Origin: Flavobacterium araucananum
Lineage (GTDB): Bacteria; Bacteroidota; Bacteroidia; Flavobacteriales; Flavobacteriaceae
Assembly (NCBI RefSeq): GCF_002222055.1
Contig: NZ_MUGS01000029.1
Location: 45,533-109,532, forward strand
Reading direction: 5' to 3'
Length of the DNA stretch: 64,000 nt
The position numbers were made by a program, and so were the translations under genes. Every line of letters starts with the position of its first letter. Position 1 is the first letter of the stretch. Below are positions 10,214-21,400 of the stretch, one piece after another. The notes beneath the pieces were generated by a model. That model was given only the letters and a program-made list of their open reading frames with translations. It ran no database searches and was not told where the DNA came from.

Positions 10214-12313
10214 TTATAGTGTTTCAATTACATTTATTTCGGCAATCGAAACTGTCGCTCCCTTCCCTACTGCTGACTTTGCAACGAAACGAATATATCT
10301 TGCTGTATCTTTTTTAAAGGTCTTGACCTGCTCGATTGGATTGTTTTTTATATTCGAAAATTCGCCTTCAGATTGTAGGGTCCATTTTATGTTGTCGAGG
10401 CTGGTGTAGAATTCATAATTCGAAATTAAATTAAGATTATTCCCCACTTGTTGCGGTATATAAGTAAACCCGTTGATGCTCAAAATACTTCCCATATCGA
10501 TTGTTATTTCCTGCGGAAGTTGATGCGCATCTCCCCCAAAACTCCAATCGGTATTTGGATCTGCATCTATAATTCGGTTTGCAGAACTTAAATCTCCACT
10601 CGAAGCGGTCATAATTTTCCAGCTTTCTTTCGACGCTCCGTATTTTGCAGTTTTTATGGCACTGCCAATATTTTCGATTGTATTGATGGCAACGGCTTTG
10701 ATTTCTACGGCTTTATTGTACTTAAATACACCGGTATACAAATTGCTTTTTTGTGTTGGTTTTGTTCCGTCTACGGTATAATAAACAGGATTTTCGTCTT
10801 GAGATTTTAAGGTTATGTTTCCGTCTTTGTCACGCTCAATTTCTGGAGCACGAACAAATGTTGGCGCATTGTATGCCTCAATATTCGAGAGTACAATACT
10901 GGCTTTAGAATCGGTAATATTAATTCGTAATGCTGTTGCAGTAATTCTGTCTATTCTTAAAATTCTTTTGTAACCAATTGTGGTTTCGGTGGCCACAATT
11001 TTCCAATTTCCATCTACTTTGGCTTCAACCGTAAAGGCTTTAACACGCTGCCCCAATTTGATATATTCCTGAAGCAAAATACGGTTTAAAGCTGTTGGCT
11101 TACTGAATTCAAAAATTATCGAAGCTGTTTTTACCGCATCAGCTGTCGCCCAATAGGTATTTTTATTTCCGTCGGCTGTATTTTTTGCTGCAAATTGAGG
11201 GCTATTTCCTCTTACATTATTTGCGGTAATTTTAGTTCCTGTTAATAAATCGGTTTTAAAATCGGCTTTTATCGTCGAAACTAATTCTTTTAGTCTTGCC
11301 TGGTCATTTTCATGAACCAAACCTCTTTTATCCACCGGAAGATTCAATAGTAAAGTTGCGTTACGCCCAACAGATTCATAATAAATATCGACCATTTCGT
11401 CCAACGGGCGTACTTTATCATCTTCAACAGCGTGATAAAACCATCCCGGTCGTATTGAAACATCTGCTTCGCCCGGAACCCATTTTTCGCCATCTTCATG
11501 ACCGGACATAAATTCTGTATAATGTACTTTTCCGGCCAATTCGTCTTTCTGGCGTAAAAGGCTCCAATTTGTTTTTCCGGCACGACCTTCCTCATTTCCT
11601 ATCCATCTGGCTTCTGATGGTCCAACTCCCCAAACCAGTGTTTTGGGCGCTAGTTTGTATATTAATTTATAGGTCTCGTCCCAATTATAATATTCTAAAG
11701 TATTGATTTTTCTGGTTTCATTGGTACCGCCATAATAACCGTCGCCACCATTTGCACCATCAAACCACATTTCGAAAACATCGCCGTAATTGGTCAGTAA
11801 TTCTTTTAGCTGGTTTCTAAAATAAGTTATGTATTCCGGTTTGCCATAGCTGGCATTATTTCTGTCCCAGGGCGAGAGGTATAATCCCAGTTTTAGATTG
11901 TATTCTTTACAGGCGGCAGCCAATTCTTTTACAAGATCGCCTTTACCATTTTGCCACGGAGCATTTTTTACGGAGCGTTCTGTATATGCTGATGGCCACA
12001 AACAAAAGCCGTCATGGTGTTTCGCTACTAAAATAATCCCTTTCATTCCGGCTTCTTTTGCAACTCTTGCCCATTGACGAACATCAAGATTGGTTGGGTT
12101 AAAGAGTTCCGGAGATTCGTCGCCATAACCCCATTCTTTGTTTGTAAACGTATTTAACGAAAAATGTACAAAAGCATAAAACTCCATTTCTTGCCAGTCG
12201 ATTTGTTTTTGTGTTGGCAAAGGACCAAATGGCTCGGGTGGTTTTACTTTTTTCTGACTGCTAACAGTTGTTATCATGCAAAAAAAACAAAATAGGAGAA
12301 TGGTATTTTTCAT
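10214..12313 (-). CDS. GH29 alpha-L-fucosidase with F5/8 and chitobiase-like C-terminal modules
   Basis: 699 residues with an N-terminal signal peptide (about 1-19), so secreted or periplasmic. GH29 catalytic domain at about 30-350, with WGYGDESPELFNP, LVAKHHDGFCLWPSAYT and VFEMWFDGANGG carrying the nucleophile Asp185. Then a discoidin (F5/8 type C) module at about 370-480, a chitobiase/beta-hexosaminidase C-terminal-like segment at about 490-555 (PVYYTVDGTKPTQKSNLYTG), and a second discoidin-like module to the end. The layout resembles GH29 subfamily B alpha-1,3/1,4-fucosidases, which is inferred. It is 140 bp upstream of the nagB fusion on the same strand, so the two may be co-transcribed. 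It would remove fucose from host or algal glycans. Confidence 0.93.
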   Translation of the reverse strand: MKNTILLFCFFCMITTVSSQKKVKPPEPFGPLPTQKQIDWQEMEFYAFVHFSLNTFTNKEWGYGDESPELFNPTNLDVRQWARVAKEAGMKGIILVAKHHDGFCLWPSAYTERSVKNAPWQNGKGDLVKELAAACKEYNLKLGLYLSPWDRNNASYGKPEYITYFRNQLKELLTNYGDVFEMWFDGANGGDGYYGGTNETRKINTLEYYNWDETYKLIYKLAPKTLVWGVGPSEARWIGNEEGRAGKTNWSLLRQKDELAGKVHYTEFMSGHEDGEKWVPGEADVSIRPGWFYHAVEDDKVRPLDEMVDIYYESVGRNATLLLNLPVDKRGLVHENDQARLKELVSTIKADFKTDLLTGTKITANNVRGNSPQFAAKNTADGNKNTYWATADAVKTASIIFEFSKPTALNRILLQEYIKLGQRVKAFTVEAKVDGNWKIVATETTIGYKRILRIDRITATALRINITDSKASIVLSNIEAYNAPTFVRAPEIERDKDGNITLKSQDENPVYYTVDGTKPTQKSNLYTGVFKYNKAVEIKAVAINTIENIGSAIKTAKYGASKESWKIMTASSGDLSSANRIIDADPNTDWSFGGDAHQLPQEITIDMGSILSINGFTYIPQQVGNNLNLISNYEFYTSLDNIKWTLQSEGEFSNIKNNPIEQVKTFKKDTARYIRFVAKSAVGKGATVSIAEINVIETL

Positions 12314-12440
12314 TGCGTTGTAATTAATAACTTATTGTTAAAATACTAATAACACAATATTAATCTAAATTGTAATCGCCGGTTATAAAATTTCGACGAA
12401 CAACAATTTTATAACCGGTTTGGTAGGATTCAAAAAAAAA

Positions 12441-12469
12441 AAAGCTGCAAGATTTTCTCTTGCAGCTTT
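12441..12469 (-). terminator. Intrinsic terminator of the adhesin operon
   Basis: AAAGCTGCAAG (12441-12451) and CTTGCAGCTTT (12459-12469) form a perfect 11-bp stem with a 7-nt loop. A run of A on the plus strand to its left is the U tract on the minus strand. It lies 41 bp beyond the stop of the OmpA-like gene, the last gene of the adhesin operon. Confidence 0.85.
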
Positions 12470-12509
12470 TTAATAAACAATTTTTCTAAAACTAATAACA
12501 GAAAACCAA

Positions 12510-14450
12510 TTATTGCATGGAAACAATTACAAATTCGCTTCTTCTGTTCAACTGATGTTCTTCTTCTGTACAAGCGACATTATCGGAACATTTATTGATC
12601 AATTGGCTTTCTCCATATCCTTTGCCTGTAATTCGTTTAGGAGAGATTCCTTTTTTTACCAACCACTCGATGGTGGCTTTGGCTCTTTTGTCAGACAAGA
12701 TCAAATTGTATTTTTCAGTTTGTCTGCTGTCTGTATGTGATCGAACATCGATTTTCATATCCGGATATTGTTGCATTACTGCTGCAATTTTCTCTAATTG
12801 AAAGGCTGCTTCTTTACGAATAATCGATTGGTCGAGATCAAAATAAATGATTGGAATTTCTAAGGTTTTAGCCAGATCTGTTCCTACGCCAATTTCTTTA
12901 ACTTGTTTTTCCAGTTTAAAGTTCTGCTCTGGTTTATCTTCTGTTGGCTGAACTGTAAGGGCACTTTCGCTGGTTTCATAATCTTTTTTCGCAACTCGTA
13001 TGTGATAGGTTTTGTTGCATGTTACATCAAAATTGTAGGTACCGTCTGCTGCAGAATTTACTTCGGCAACTTGCTGAAATTTGTCGTCGAGCAAAACGAC
13101 TTTTGCATCACCCAAAACAGCATTGGTTTGAGAATCGACAACGGTTCCTGATACTTTTTTTTCACATTCTAATCTTCTGGTTTCTGTGAATTTATAAATA
13201 TCATCATTCCCTTTTCCGCCCTCTTTATTAGACGAGAAAAACCCTTTTCTTGTGCTGCTATCCATGATAAAAGCAAAATCATCAAACTTGGTATTTACGG
13301 GTTCTCCAATATTTTGTACGGAATCAAAAGTGGAATCTTCTTTAATTTTTGCTACAAATATGTCTAAACCTCCTAATCCCGGACGTCCGTCGCTGGCAAA
13401 ATAAAGTTCATTTTCTGCGGATATAAACGGGAATGTTTCGCGTCCTTCTGTATTAATTGCTGCTCCCAGATTTTCAGGATTCCCAAAGGTCCCATCTTCA
13501 TTAATCGCAACACGATACAAATCAGATTGTCCTAAACTTCCGGGCATGTCTGATGCAAAATACAGTTTCTTTTCATCAACACTCAATGCAGGATGTGCTA
13601 TACTAAACTGATCACTATTAAAAGGTAATGCTACGACATTTGTCCATTTATCGTTAACAAAATCAGCTTTGTATAATTTTAACAACGTAATTCTTTTGTT
13701 ATCTTTTCCTTTTTTTCCGCGTAGGAAGTTGTTTCTCGTAAAGTACATTGTTTTTCCGTCTTTGGTAAAAACAGGTGTAGATTCATTTAGTTTTGAATTG
13801 ATTTTTTTCTCAAATCGAACCGGTTCTTCTAAACTTCCATCTGCTTTTAATACGGCTGCATACAAATTGGTAAAGGACTTATTGGTCCATTTGAATGTTT
13901 TGCGAATTATATTTCCGGTATCACGTGCTGAGGCGAATACTACTTTATTATCATAAATTGTACTGCCATAATCTGATTGTTTGGAGTTTATTCCTGCATC
14001 AGAAATATCGAATCTGCCCGAATTTGTTTTTATCTGCTCGAGGTAGTTTTTATTATTTTCGAATAAAACACCTCTTTTATCGGTTTTTACTTTTTCATTA
14101 AAAGCTTCCAGCATTTTATCTGATTTTGCATAATCTCCAACAGATTTAAGTGCCTGTGCATATCTGTAATAATACTCCGGTTCTTGTTGACTGTTTAAGG
14201 CAAATAAGGCTTCGTACCACTTTACGGCTTTTGTAAGCTCTGCATTAAAGTAGTAAGCGTTTCCTAATCTCTGAAACATTTTTTCGTCTTTGTACCCGCT
14301 TTCGGCCACTTTTTCATAAATAGCAATGGCATCGACATACGCATATTGATTGTACTCTTTCTCGGCTTTATTTAAGACTGCTTTCTGGGCCATTCCGCTA
14401 AAAGTAACAGAAGACAAAAAAACAGTATATATTAAATTTTTAATTTTCAT
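12510..14450 (-). CDS. OmpA-family protein with TPR, PD40 propeller and carboxypeptidase-regulatory-like domain
   Basis: 646 residues with a signal peptide (cleavage near residue 21). In order: TPR-like helices 25-130, WD40-like (PD40) propeller strands 150-420 with repeated LYFASD motifs, a CarboxypepD_reg-like beta-sandwich at about 433-505, and an OmpA-like peptidoglycan-binding domain at about 525-646 (IYFDLDQSIIRKEA, then VRSHTDSRQTEKYN and LSDKRAKATIEWLVKKGI). Starts 2 bp after the PorP/SprF-like gene. This adhesin / PorP-SprF / OmpA trio recurs in T9SS bacteria; the OmpA member is thought to anchor the export or attachment complex to the cell wall. Exact role inferred. Confidence 0.9.
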   Translation of the reverse strand: MKIKNLIYTVFLSSVTFSGMAQKAVLNKAEKEYNQYAYVDAIAIYEKVAESGYKDEKMFQRLGNAYYFNAELTKAVKWYEALFALNSQQEPEYYYRYAQALKSVGDYAKSDKMLEAFNEKVKTDKRGVLFENNKNYLEQIKTNSGRFDISDAGINSKQSDYGSTIYDNKVVFASARDTGNIIRKTFKWTNKSFTNLYAAVLKADGSLEEPVRFEKKINSKLNESTPVFTKDGKTMYFTRNNFLRGKKGKDNKRITLLKLYKADFVNDKWTNVVALPFNSDQFSIAHPALSVDEKKLYFASDMPGSLGQSDLYRVAINEDGTFGNPENLGAAINTEGRETFPFISAENELYFASDGRPGLGGLDIFVAKIKEDSTFDSVQNIGEPVNTKFDDFAFIMDSSTRKGFFSSNKEGGKGNDDIYKFTETRRLECEKKVSGTVVDSQTNAVLGDAKVVLLDDKFQQVAEVNSAADGTYNFDVTCNKTYHIRVAKKDYETSESALTVQPTEDKPEQNFKLEKQVKEIGVGTDLAKTLEIPIIYFDLDQSIIRKEAAFQLEKIAAVMQQYPDMKIDVRSHTDSRQTEKYNLILSDKRAKATIEWLVKKGISPKRITGKGYGESQLINKCSDNVACTEEEHQLNRRSEFVIVSMQ

Positions 14451-14452
14451 AA

Positions 14453-15361
14453 TTAGAAGAATCTTGGTGAAGTTATTCGGCCATATTTATTTAAGAATTC
14501 AAAACGCAGGAATATCTCGTGCGATCCTGAATTATAATTTACCAATTTGGTCGTTTCGCGATCATAAGCATATCCCAAATACAAACTATCTGTTATTTGA
14601 AATCCTGCCAATGCACTCACAGAAGCACTCCATCTGTAGGCAAGTCCAATAACAAACTTGTCATTAAACATAAAATTGGCAGATGCATCGACTTGCAATG
14701 GTGATCCTTCGACCATTTTTGTTAAGATTGCAGGTTTGAATTTTATGGTTTCATAACGGTCTAAATCGAATACATATCCTGCAATAAAGTAATAGTTAAT
14801 ACGGTCCTTGTATATCGCAGTCTCATTGTCGTCGTAACGATTGGTCTGGATAAAATTGGGAACTGACAAACCTACATAGGCTTTATCTGTATGCCAGTAA
14901 ACACCGGCTCCGATATTGGGCGAGAATTTATTTTTGAAATCCTGAAATTGCGGATCTCCCTGATCTTCGGGACTTAATTTTGTAGGATCTAATTTGAATA
15001 AATTGGCAGATCCTTTTATCCCAAAAGAAAGTTTAGCTATTGCTGATGTTGGTATTGAATACGAAAAATCGGCTGAAAGGTTGTTTTCATTTGTGGGACC
15101 AATTTTATCGTTTACCAACGAAACTCCAAGTCCTACATTATTTCCTACGGGTGTATTTACAGAAAAACTACTTGTTTCCGGAGCACCATCAAGCCCAACC
15201 CACTGTGTACGATACAACCCAAAAACACTCATAACTCCTCTTGAGCCGGCATAAGCAGGATTTATATTTATGGTATTATACATGTATTGTGTAAACTGCG
15301 CATCTTGCTGAGCAAAACTTGCAACGGAACAAAACAATAAAACTAAAACTAATTTTCTCAT
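14453..15361 (-). CDS. PorP/SprF-family type IX secretion membrane protein
   Basis: 302 residues with a signal peptide ending near SFAQQ. The start of the mature part, DAQFTQYMYNTININPAYAGSRG, is the family signature of PorP/SprF proteins, followed by alternating beta strands of an outer-membrane barrel. In Flavobacterium johnsoniae SprF is needed for secretion or surface attachment of the type B CTD adhesin SprB. The gene directly follows the giant type B CTD protein here, so it is likely its dedicated partner. 60 bp after the adhesin stop, with a hairpin in between, and 2 bp before the OmpA-like gene. Confidence 0.93.
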   Translation of the reverse strand: MRKLVLVLLFCSVASFAQQDAQFTQYMYNTININPAYAGSRGVMSVFGLYRTQWVGLDGAPETSSFSVNTPVGNNVGLGVSLVNDKIGPTNENNLSADFSYSIPTSAIAKLSFGIKGSANLFKLDPTKLSPEDQGDPQFQDFKNKFSPNIGAGVYWHTDKAYVGLSVPNFIQTNRYDDNETAIYKDRINYYFIAGYVFDLDRYETIKFKPAILTKMVEGSPLQVDASANFMFNDKFVIGLAYRWSASVSALAGFQITDSLYLGYAYDRETTKLVNYNSGSHEIFLRFEFLNKYGRITSPRFF

Positions 15362-15378
15362 TTATTTTATTTTTAAAT

Positions 15379-15405
15379 AATGGCTTAGCTCGTAGCTAAG
15401 CCATT
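15379..15405 (-). promoter_or_regulatory. Intercistronic hairpin between the adhesin and PorP/SprF genes
   Basis: AATGGCTTAGC (15379-15389) and GCTAAGCCATT (15395-15405) form a perfect 11-bp stem with a 5-nt loop. On the minus strand it is followed by an A/T-rich stretch but no clean U run. It may be a leaky terminator, processing site or 3'-end stabiliser that sets adhesin/partner ratios. Confidence 0.55.
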
Positions 15406-15421
15406 TAAATTGTACAGAATG

Positions 15422-18400
15422 TTACTTGGTTAGGTATAAGTACCCGGCTTCCTGATGCGGATTAGATTGTTTGTCTTTGTACCTGATGATATAATAATAT
15501 GTTCCTTCAGGTAATCCGTTGGAGTCTTTGATGGTAACACGTCCTTCTGAGATACCCCTAAAAGCAATGTCGGTATTGTTATAATGATCTCTGTCAAAAA
15601 CTAAAACTCCCCAACGGTTATAAATCTGTACCGTATTGTCCGGATAACATTCTAAACCTTGTACATAAAATCTTTCGTTTTTACCGTCTCCATTAGAAGA
15701 AACTGCATTAAAGATTTTGATCACACAACCGCTTAAGGTTAAAATAGTTGGTTTTTCTCCGTTAAGATCACCAGAATCTGACTTGTCTGAAACAGCAATT
15801 CCGCTTTTTGTAACTCCTGAAACGATAGCCTGATTACTAATAGTACCGGCATTTATATCGTTCTGGGTTAAAGTATAGGTTCCTGTAATCGAAGAGGTAT
15901 CACTTTGACCAGCTGCCAAACTAATTGGACCTCCGTTCATAACGATTCCCGGCAAAGGATCTGCAACTACTATATTTTCCAGCGCTGTATTTCCTGTATT
16001 TGTTATGGCAAAACTGTATGTCAGGGTTTCTCCTGCCTCAGCATATTCGTTTCCGTTATTGTCATTTAATACCACTGTTTTTACAATTGCAATTGCAGGA
16101 ACTTCAACAAAAATTTTCACGGTTGCAGTAGTACAATTAGATGCATTTGCTACTTCGCATATTTGATACGTTAAAGTATAATTTCCTCCTTTTGTCCCTG
16201 GTGCTACATCTATTGTACCATCAGCATTAATTGTAATTCCTTTTGGCAGATCTAAACCTTTTAAAATAACATCCGATGCTTTAACCGGAACTCCGTTAAG
16301 TTTATCATTGTCCAGAACATTGATTACTTCGGGTGAACCATTAAGTCCGTCTGCAAGGGTAACATCATCTTCGTTTCCTGCCTGAATACCAAACGTAGGC
16401 ATCGCATTACAACCAGACGCTGCTCCCGGATAATTGACTACAACAGATTTCGTTGGATTCAATGTAAACTGCATTGTTACAGCTGGTCTTGTCAATTCGA
16501 ATCCGTCATTTCCTTGTAGCCATTGTCCGCCTGTCAAAATCCATCCTGGCCAGTCTGTTGGGTTATTACTACCATCTACTACGGCACCCGGCCATAAAAC
16601 AGTACCACTTAATGGCATATTGTTTTGAGTCGCTACAATATTATTAGCACTATCTATCCAGTTGATTGTTAATAATCCTGTTGGAGTAAAATTATCTGCT
16701 ACTACATTATAAGATACATACGGTGTATTGTTAGAACAATAACTGCTTGCACTTACTGTCATTGTTGGCGCTACTACGGTAACGGTAACTACAGCAGAAC
16801 TACAGTTGAAAATATTTGCAGCTTCGCAAATTTCGTATGTTAGCGAATAGGTACCTGCCGGTGCATTTGGTATTAATTCTATTGTTCCGTCAGGTTTTAA
16901 GGTTAAAGTTCCTGTTGGATCTGGAACACGTACTCCTAGATTAACATCTGAAGGCACTAACGGATCATTGTTTAAAGTATCATTATTAAATACGTTCAGT
17001 ACTGTTACCGGTTTATTGATTCCAACTACTGCATTTATTGGATCCGAAACTGCATTTAGAACAGTTTTTTCGATTACAATTGTTATTACTGCCGGTGTAG
17101 CATCAATAGCTCCATTATTATCTGTCGCTGTAAAAGTAAATGTATCGTTGCCCGTAAATGCTCCGTTAGGATCATAAGTTAGCATTGCAGCCTGAGCCGG
17201 TGTCAATACTTGATTTATAGTTACCGGAACTCCCGCCAAAGCTAAAATTCCGTTAGCCGGTAAACTTAACACCGTATAACTAGCAATTGTTCCATCTGTA
17301 TCTGTAGCTGTCAAAGCATTAATTGCCGTTGCTCCTGCTCTCGATGGAATAGCAGCATTGGTATCATCATGAGCATCAGGTGCATTATTAGCAACCGGGA
17401 TTGTGATAGTTGCAGCTGTTGCTACAGCACCACTATTATCCGTTGCTGTAAAAGTAAAGGTATCATCTCCTGTAAATGTACCAATTGGGTCATAAGTAAG
17501 AAGTGAAACCTGAACTGGCGTCAATATCTGGTTTGCAGTTACTGCAACTCCTGATAAAGCTAAAGTTCCATGAGCCGGTAAACTCAACACCGTATAACTA
17601 GCGATTGTTCCGTCTGTATCTGTAGCTGTTAAGGCATTGATAGCCGTTGCACCCGCTGTCGATGGAATACTTGAATTTGTATCTGCGTTAGCAACCGGAG
17701 GATTATTCCCAACCGGGATTGTAATGGTTGCAGCTGTTGCTACAGCACCACTATTATCCGTTGCTGTAAAACTAAAAGTATCGTCTCCTGTAAATGTACC
17801 AATAGGGTCATAAGTCAACATTGCAGCCTGAGCTGGTGTCAATACCTGGTTTAAGGTAACTGGCGTTCCCGCTAAAGCTAAAGTTCCATGAGTTGGTAAA
17901 CTCAACACCGTATAGTTTGCAATAGTTCCGTCTGTATCTGTAGCATTTAAGGCATTGATAGCCGTTGCTCCCGCTGTAGATGGAATGCTATTGTTAGTAT
18001 CTGCATTTGCAACCGGAGGATTATTCCCAACCGGAATCGTGATCGTTGCAGCTGTTGCTACAGCGCCAAGATTATCCGTTGCTGTAAAAGTAAAGGTATC
18101 ATCTCCTGTAAATGTCCCGGCAGGATCATAAGTAAGAAGTGAAACCTGAGCTGGTGTCAATATCTGGTTTGCAGTTACTGCAACTCCTGATAAAGCTAAA
18201 GTTCCATGAGTTGGTAAACTCAACACCGTATAGTTTGCAATAGTTCCATCTGTATCTGTAGCTGTTAGAGCATTGATAGCCGTTGCACCCGCTGTAGATG
18301 GAATACTTGTATTTGTATCGGCATTTGCAACCGGAGGATTATTACCAACAGGGATTGTAATGGTTGCAGCTGTTGCTACAGCGCCACTATTATCCGTTGC

Positions 18401-21400
18401 TGTAAAGGTAAAAGTATCATCTCCTGTAAATGTACCAATCGGGTCATAAGTCAACATTGCAGCCTGAGCTGGTGTCAATACCTGGTTTAAGGTAACTGGC
18501 GTTCCCGCTAAAGCTAAAGTTCCATGAGTTGGTAAACTCAACAACGTATAACTAGCAATTGTTCCGTCAGTATCTGTAGCTGTTAGAGCGCTGATCGCTG
18601 TAGCCGAAGCAGATGAAGGAATGCTTGCATTTGTGTTGGCATTTGCAACCGGAGCATTATTACCAACCGGAATCGTGATCGTTGCAGCTGTTGCTACAGC
18701 ACCATTATTATCCGTAGCTGTAAAAGTAAACGTATCGTCTCCTGTAAATGTTCCAATTGGATCATAAGTAAGAAGTGAAACCTGAGCTGGTGTTAATACC
18801 TGGTTTGCAATTACTGCAACTCCTGATAAAGCTAAAGTTCCATGAGTTGGTAAACTCAACACCGTATAGTTTGCAATAGTTCCGTCTGTATCTGTAGCTG
18901 TTAAGGCATTGATAGCTGTTGCTCCTGCTGTCGATGGAATACTTGTATTTGTATCTGCATTTGCAACCGGAGGATTATTACCAACCGGAATCGTGATCGT
19001 TGCAGCTGTTGCTACAGCACCGCTATTATCCGTTGCTGTAAAAGTAAAAGTATCGTCTCCTGTAAATGTCCCAATAGGATCATAAGTCAACATTGCAGCC
19101 TGAGCTGGTGTCAAGACTTGATTTAATGTTACAGGTGTTCCCGCTAAAGCTAAAGTTCCATGAGTTGGTAAACTTAACACCGTATAACTAGCAATTGTTC
19201 CGTCAGTGTCTGTAGCTGTTAGAGCGCTGATCGCTGTAGCCGAAGCAGATGAAGGAATGCTTGCATTTGTGTTGGCATTTGCAACCGGAGCATTATTACC
19301 AACCGGAATCGTGATCGTTGCAGCTGTTGCTACAGCACCATTATTATCCGTTGCTGTAAAAGTAAACGTATCGTCTCCTGTAAATGTTCCAATTGGATCA
19401 TAAGTAAGAAGAGAAACCTGAGCTGGTGTCAATACCTGGTTTGCAGTTACTGCAACTCCTGATAAAGCTAAAGTTCCATGAGTTGGTAAACTTAAAACCG
19501 TATAGTTTGCAATAGTTCCGTCTGTATCTGTAGCTGTCAAAGCATTGATAGCAGTTGCTCCTGCTGTAGATGGAATACTTGTATTTGTATCTGCATTGGC
19601 AACCGGAGGATTATTCCCAACTGGGATTGTAATGGTTGCAGCTGTTGCTACAGCACCACTATTATCCGTTGCTGTAAAGGTAAACGTATCATTTCCTGTA
19701 AATGTCCCAGCAGGATCATAAGTAAGGAGTGAAACCTGAGCTGGTGTCAATACTTGATTTGCAGTTACTGCAACTCCTGATAAAGCTAAAGTTCCATGAG
19801 TTGGTAAACTCAACACCGTATAACTAGCGATTGTTCCGTCTGTATCTGTAGCTGTTAAGGCATTAATTGCCGTTGCACCTGCTGTAGATGGAATAGCTGT
19901 ATTCGTATCTGCATTTGCAACCGGAGGATTATTCCCAACTGGGATTGTAATGGTTGCAGCTGTTGCTACAGCACCGCTATTATCTGTCGCTGTAAAACTA
20001 AAAGTATCATCTCCTGTATATGTACCAATTGGGTCATAAGTCAACATTGCAGCCTGAGCTGGTGTCAAGACTTGATTTAATGTTACAGGTGTTCCCGCTA
20101 AAGCTAAAGTTCCATGAGTTGGTAAACTTAACACCGTATAGTTTGCAATAGTTCCGTCTGTATCTGTAGCTGTTAGAGCGCTGATCGCTGTAGCCGAAGC
20201 AGATGAAGGAATGCTTGCATTTGTGTTGGCATTTGCAACCGGAGCATTATTCCCAACCGGGATTGTGATGGTTGCAGCTGTTGCTACAGCACCATTATTA
20301 TCCGTAGCTGTAAAAGTAAAGGTATCATCTCCTGTAAATGTCCCGATTGGGTCATAAGTTAACATTGCAGCCTGAGCTTGTGTCAATACCTGGTTTAAGG
20401 TAACAGGTGTTCCTGCCAACGCTAAAGTTCCATGAGTTGGTAAACTCAACACCGTATAGTTTGCAATAGTTCCGTCAGTATCTGTAGCTGTTAAGGCATT
20501 AATTGCCGTTGCACCCGCTGTCGATGGAATACTATTGTTTGTATCTGCATTAGCAACCGGAGGATTATTTCCAACGGGGATTGTAATGGTTGCAGCTGTT
20601 GCTACAGCACCACTATTATCCGTAGCTGTAAAACTAAAAGTATCGTCTCCTGTAAATGTACCAATCGGGTCATAAGTCAACATTGCAGCCTGAGCTGGTG
20701 TCAATACCTGGTTTAAGGTAACTGGCGTTCCCGCTAAAGCTAAAGTTCCATGAGTTGGTAAACTCAACACCGTATAGCTTGCAATAGTTCCATCAGTATC
20801 TGTCGCTGTTAAGGCATTGATAGCAGTTGCTCCTGCTGTCGATGGAATACTTGTATTCGTATCGGCATTGGCAACCGGAGGATTATTCCCAACCGGGATT
20901 GTGATGGTTGCAGCTGTTGCTACAGCACCATTATTATCTGTTGCTGTAAAAGTAAACGTATCGTCTCCTGTAAATGTTCCGGCAGGATCATAAGTAAGGA
21001 GTGAAACCTGAGCTGGTGTTAATATCTGGTTTGCAGTTACTGCAACTCCTGATAAAGCTAAAGTTCCATGAGTTGGTAAACTTAAAACCGTATAGTTTGC
21101 AATAGTTCCGTCTGTATCTGTAGCTGTTAAGGCATTGATAGCAGTTGCTCCTGCTGTAGATGGAATACCTGTATTCGTATCTGCATTTGCAACCGGAGGA
21201 TTATTCCCAACCGGGATTGTAATGGTTGCAGCTGTTGCTACAGCACCACTATTATCCGTTGCTGTAAAGGTAAACGTATCGTCTCCTGTAAATGTTCCAA
21301 TTGGATCATAAGTAAGGAGTGAAACCTGAGCTGGTGTTAACACTTGGTTTAATGTTACAGGTGTACCTGCTAAAGCTAAAGTTCCATGAGTTGGTAAACT

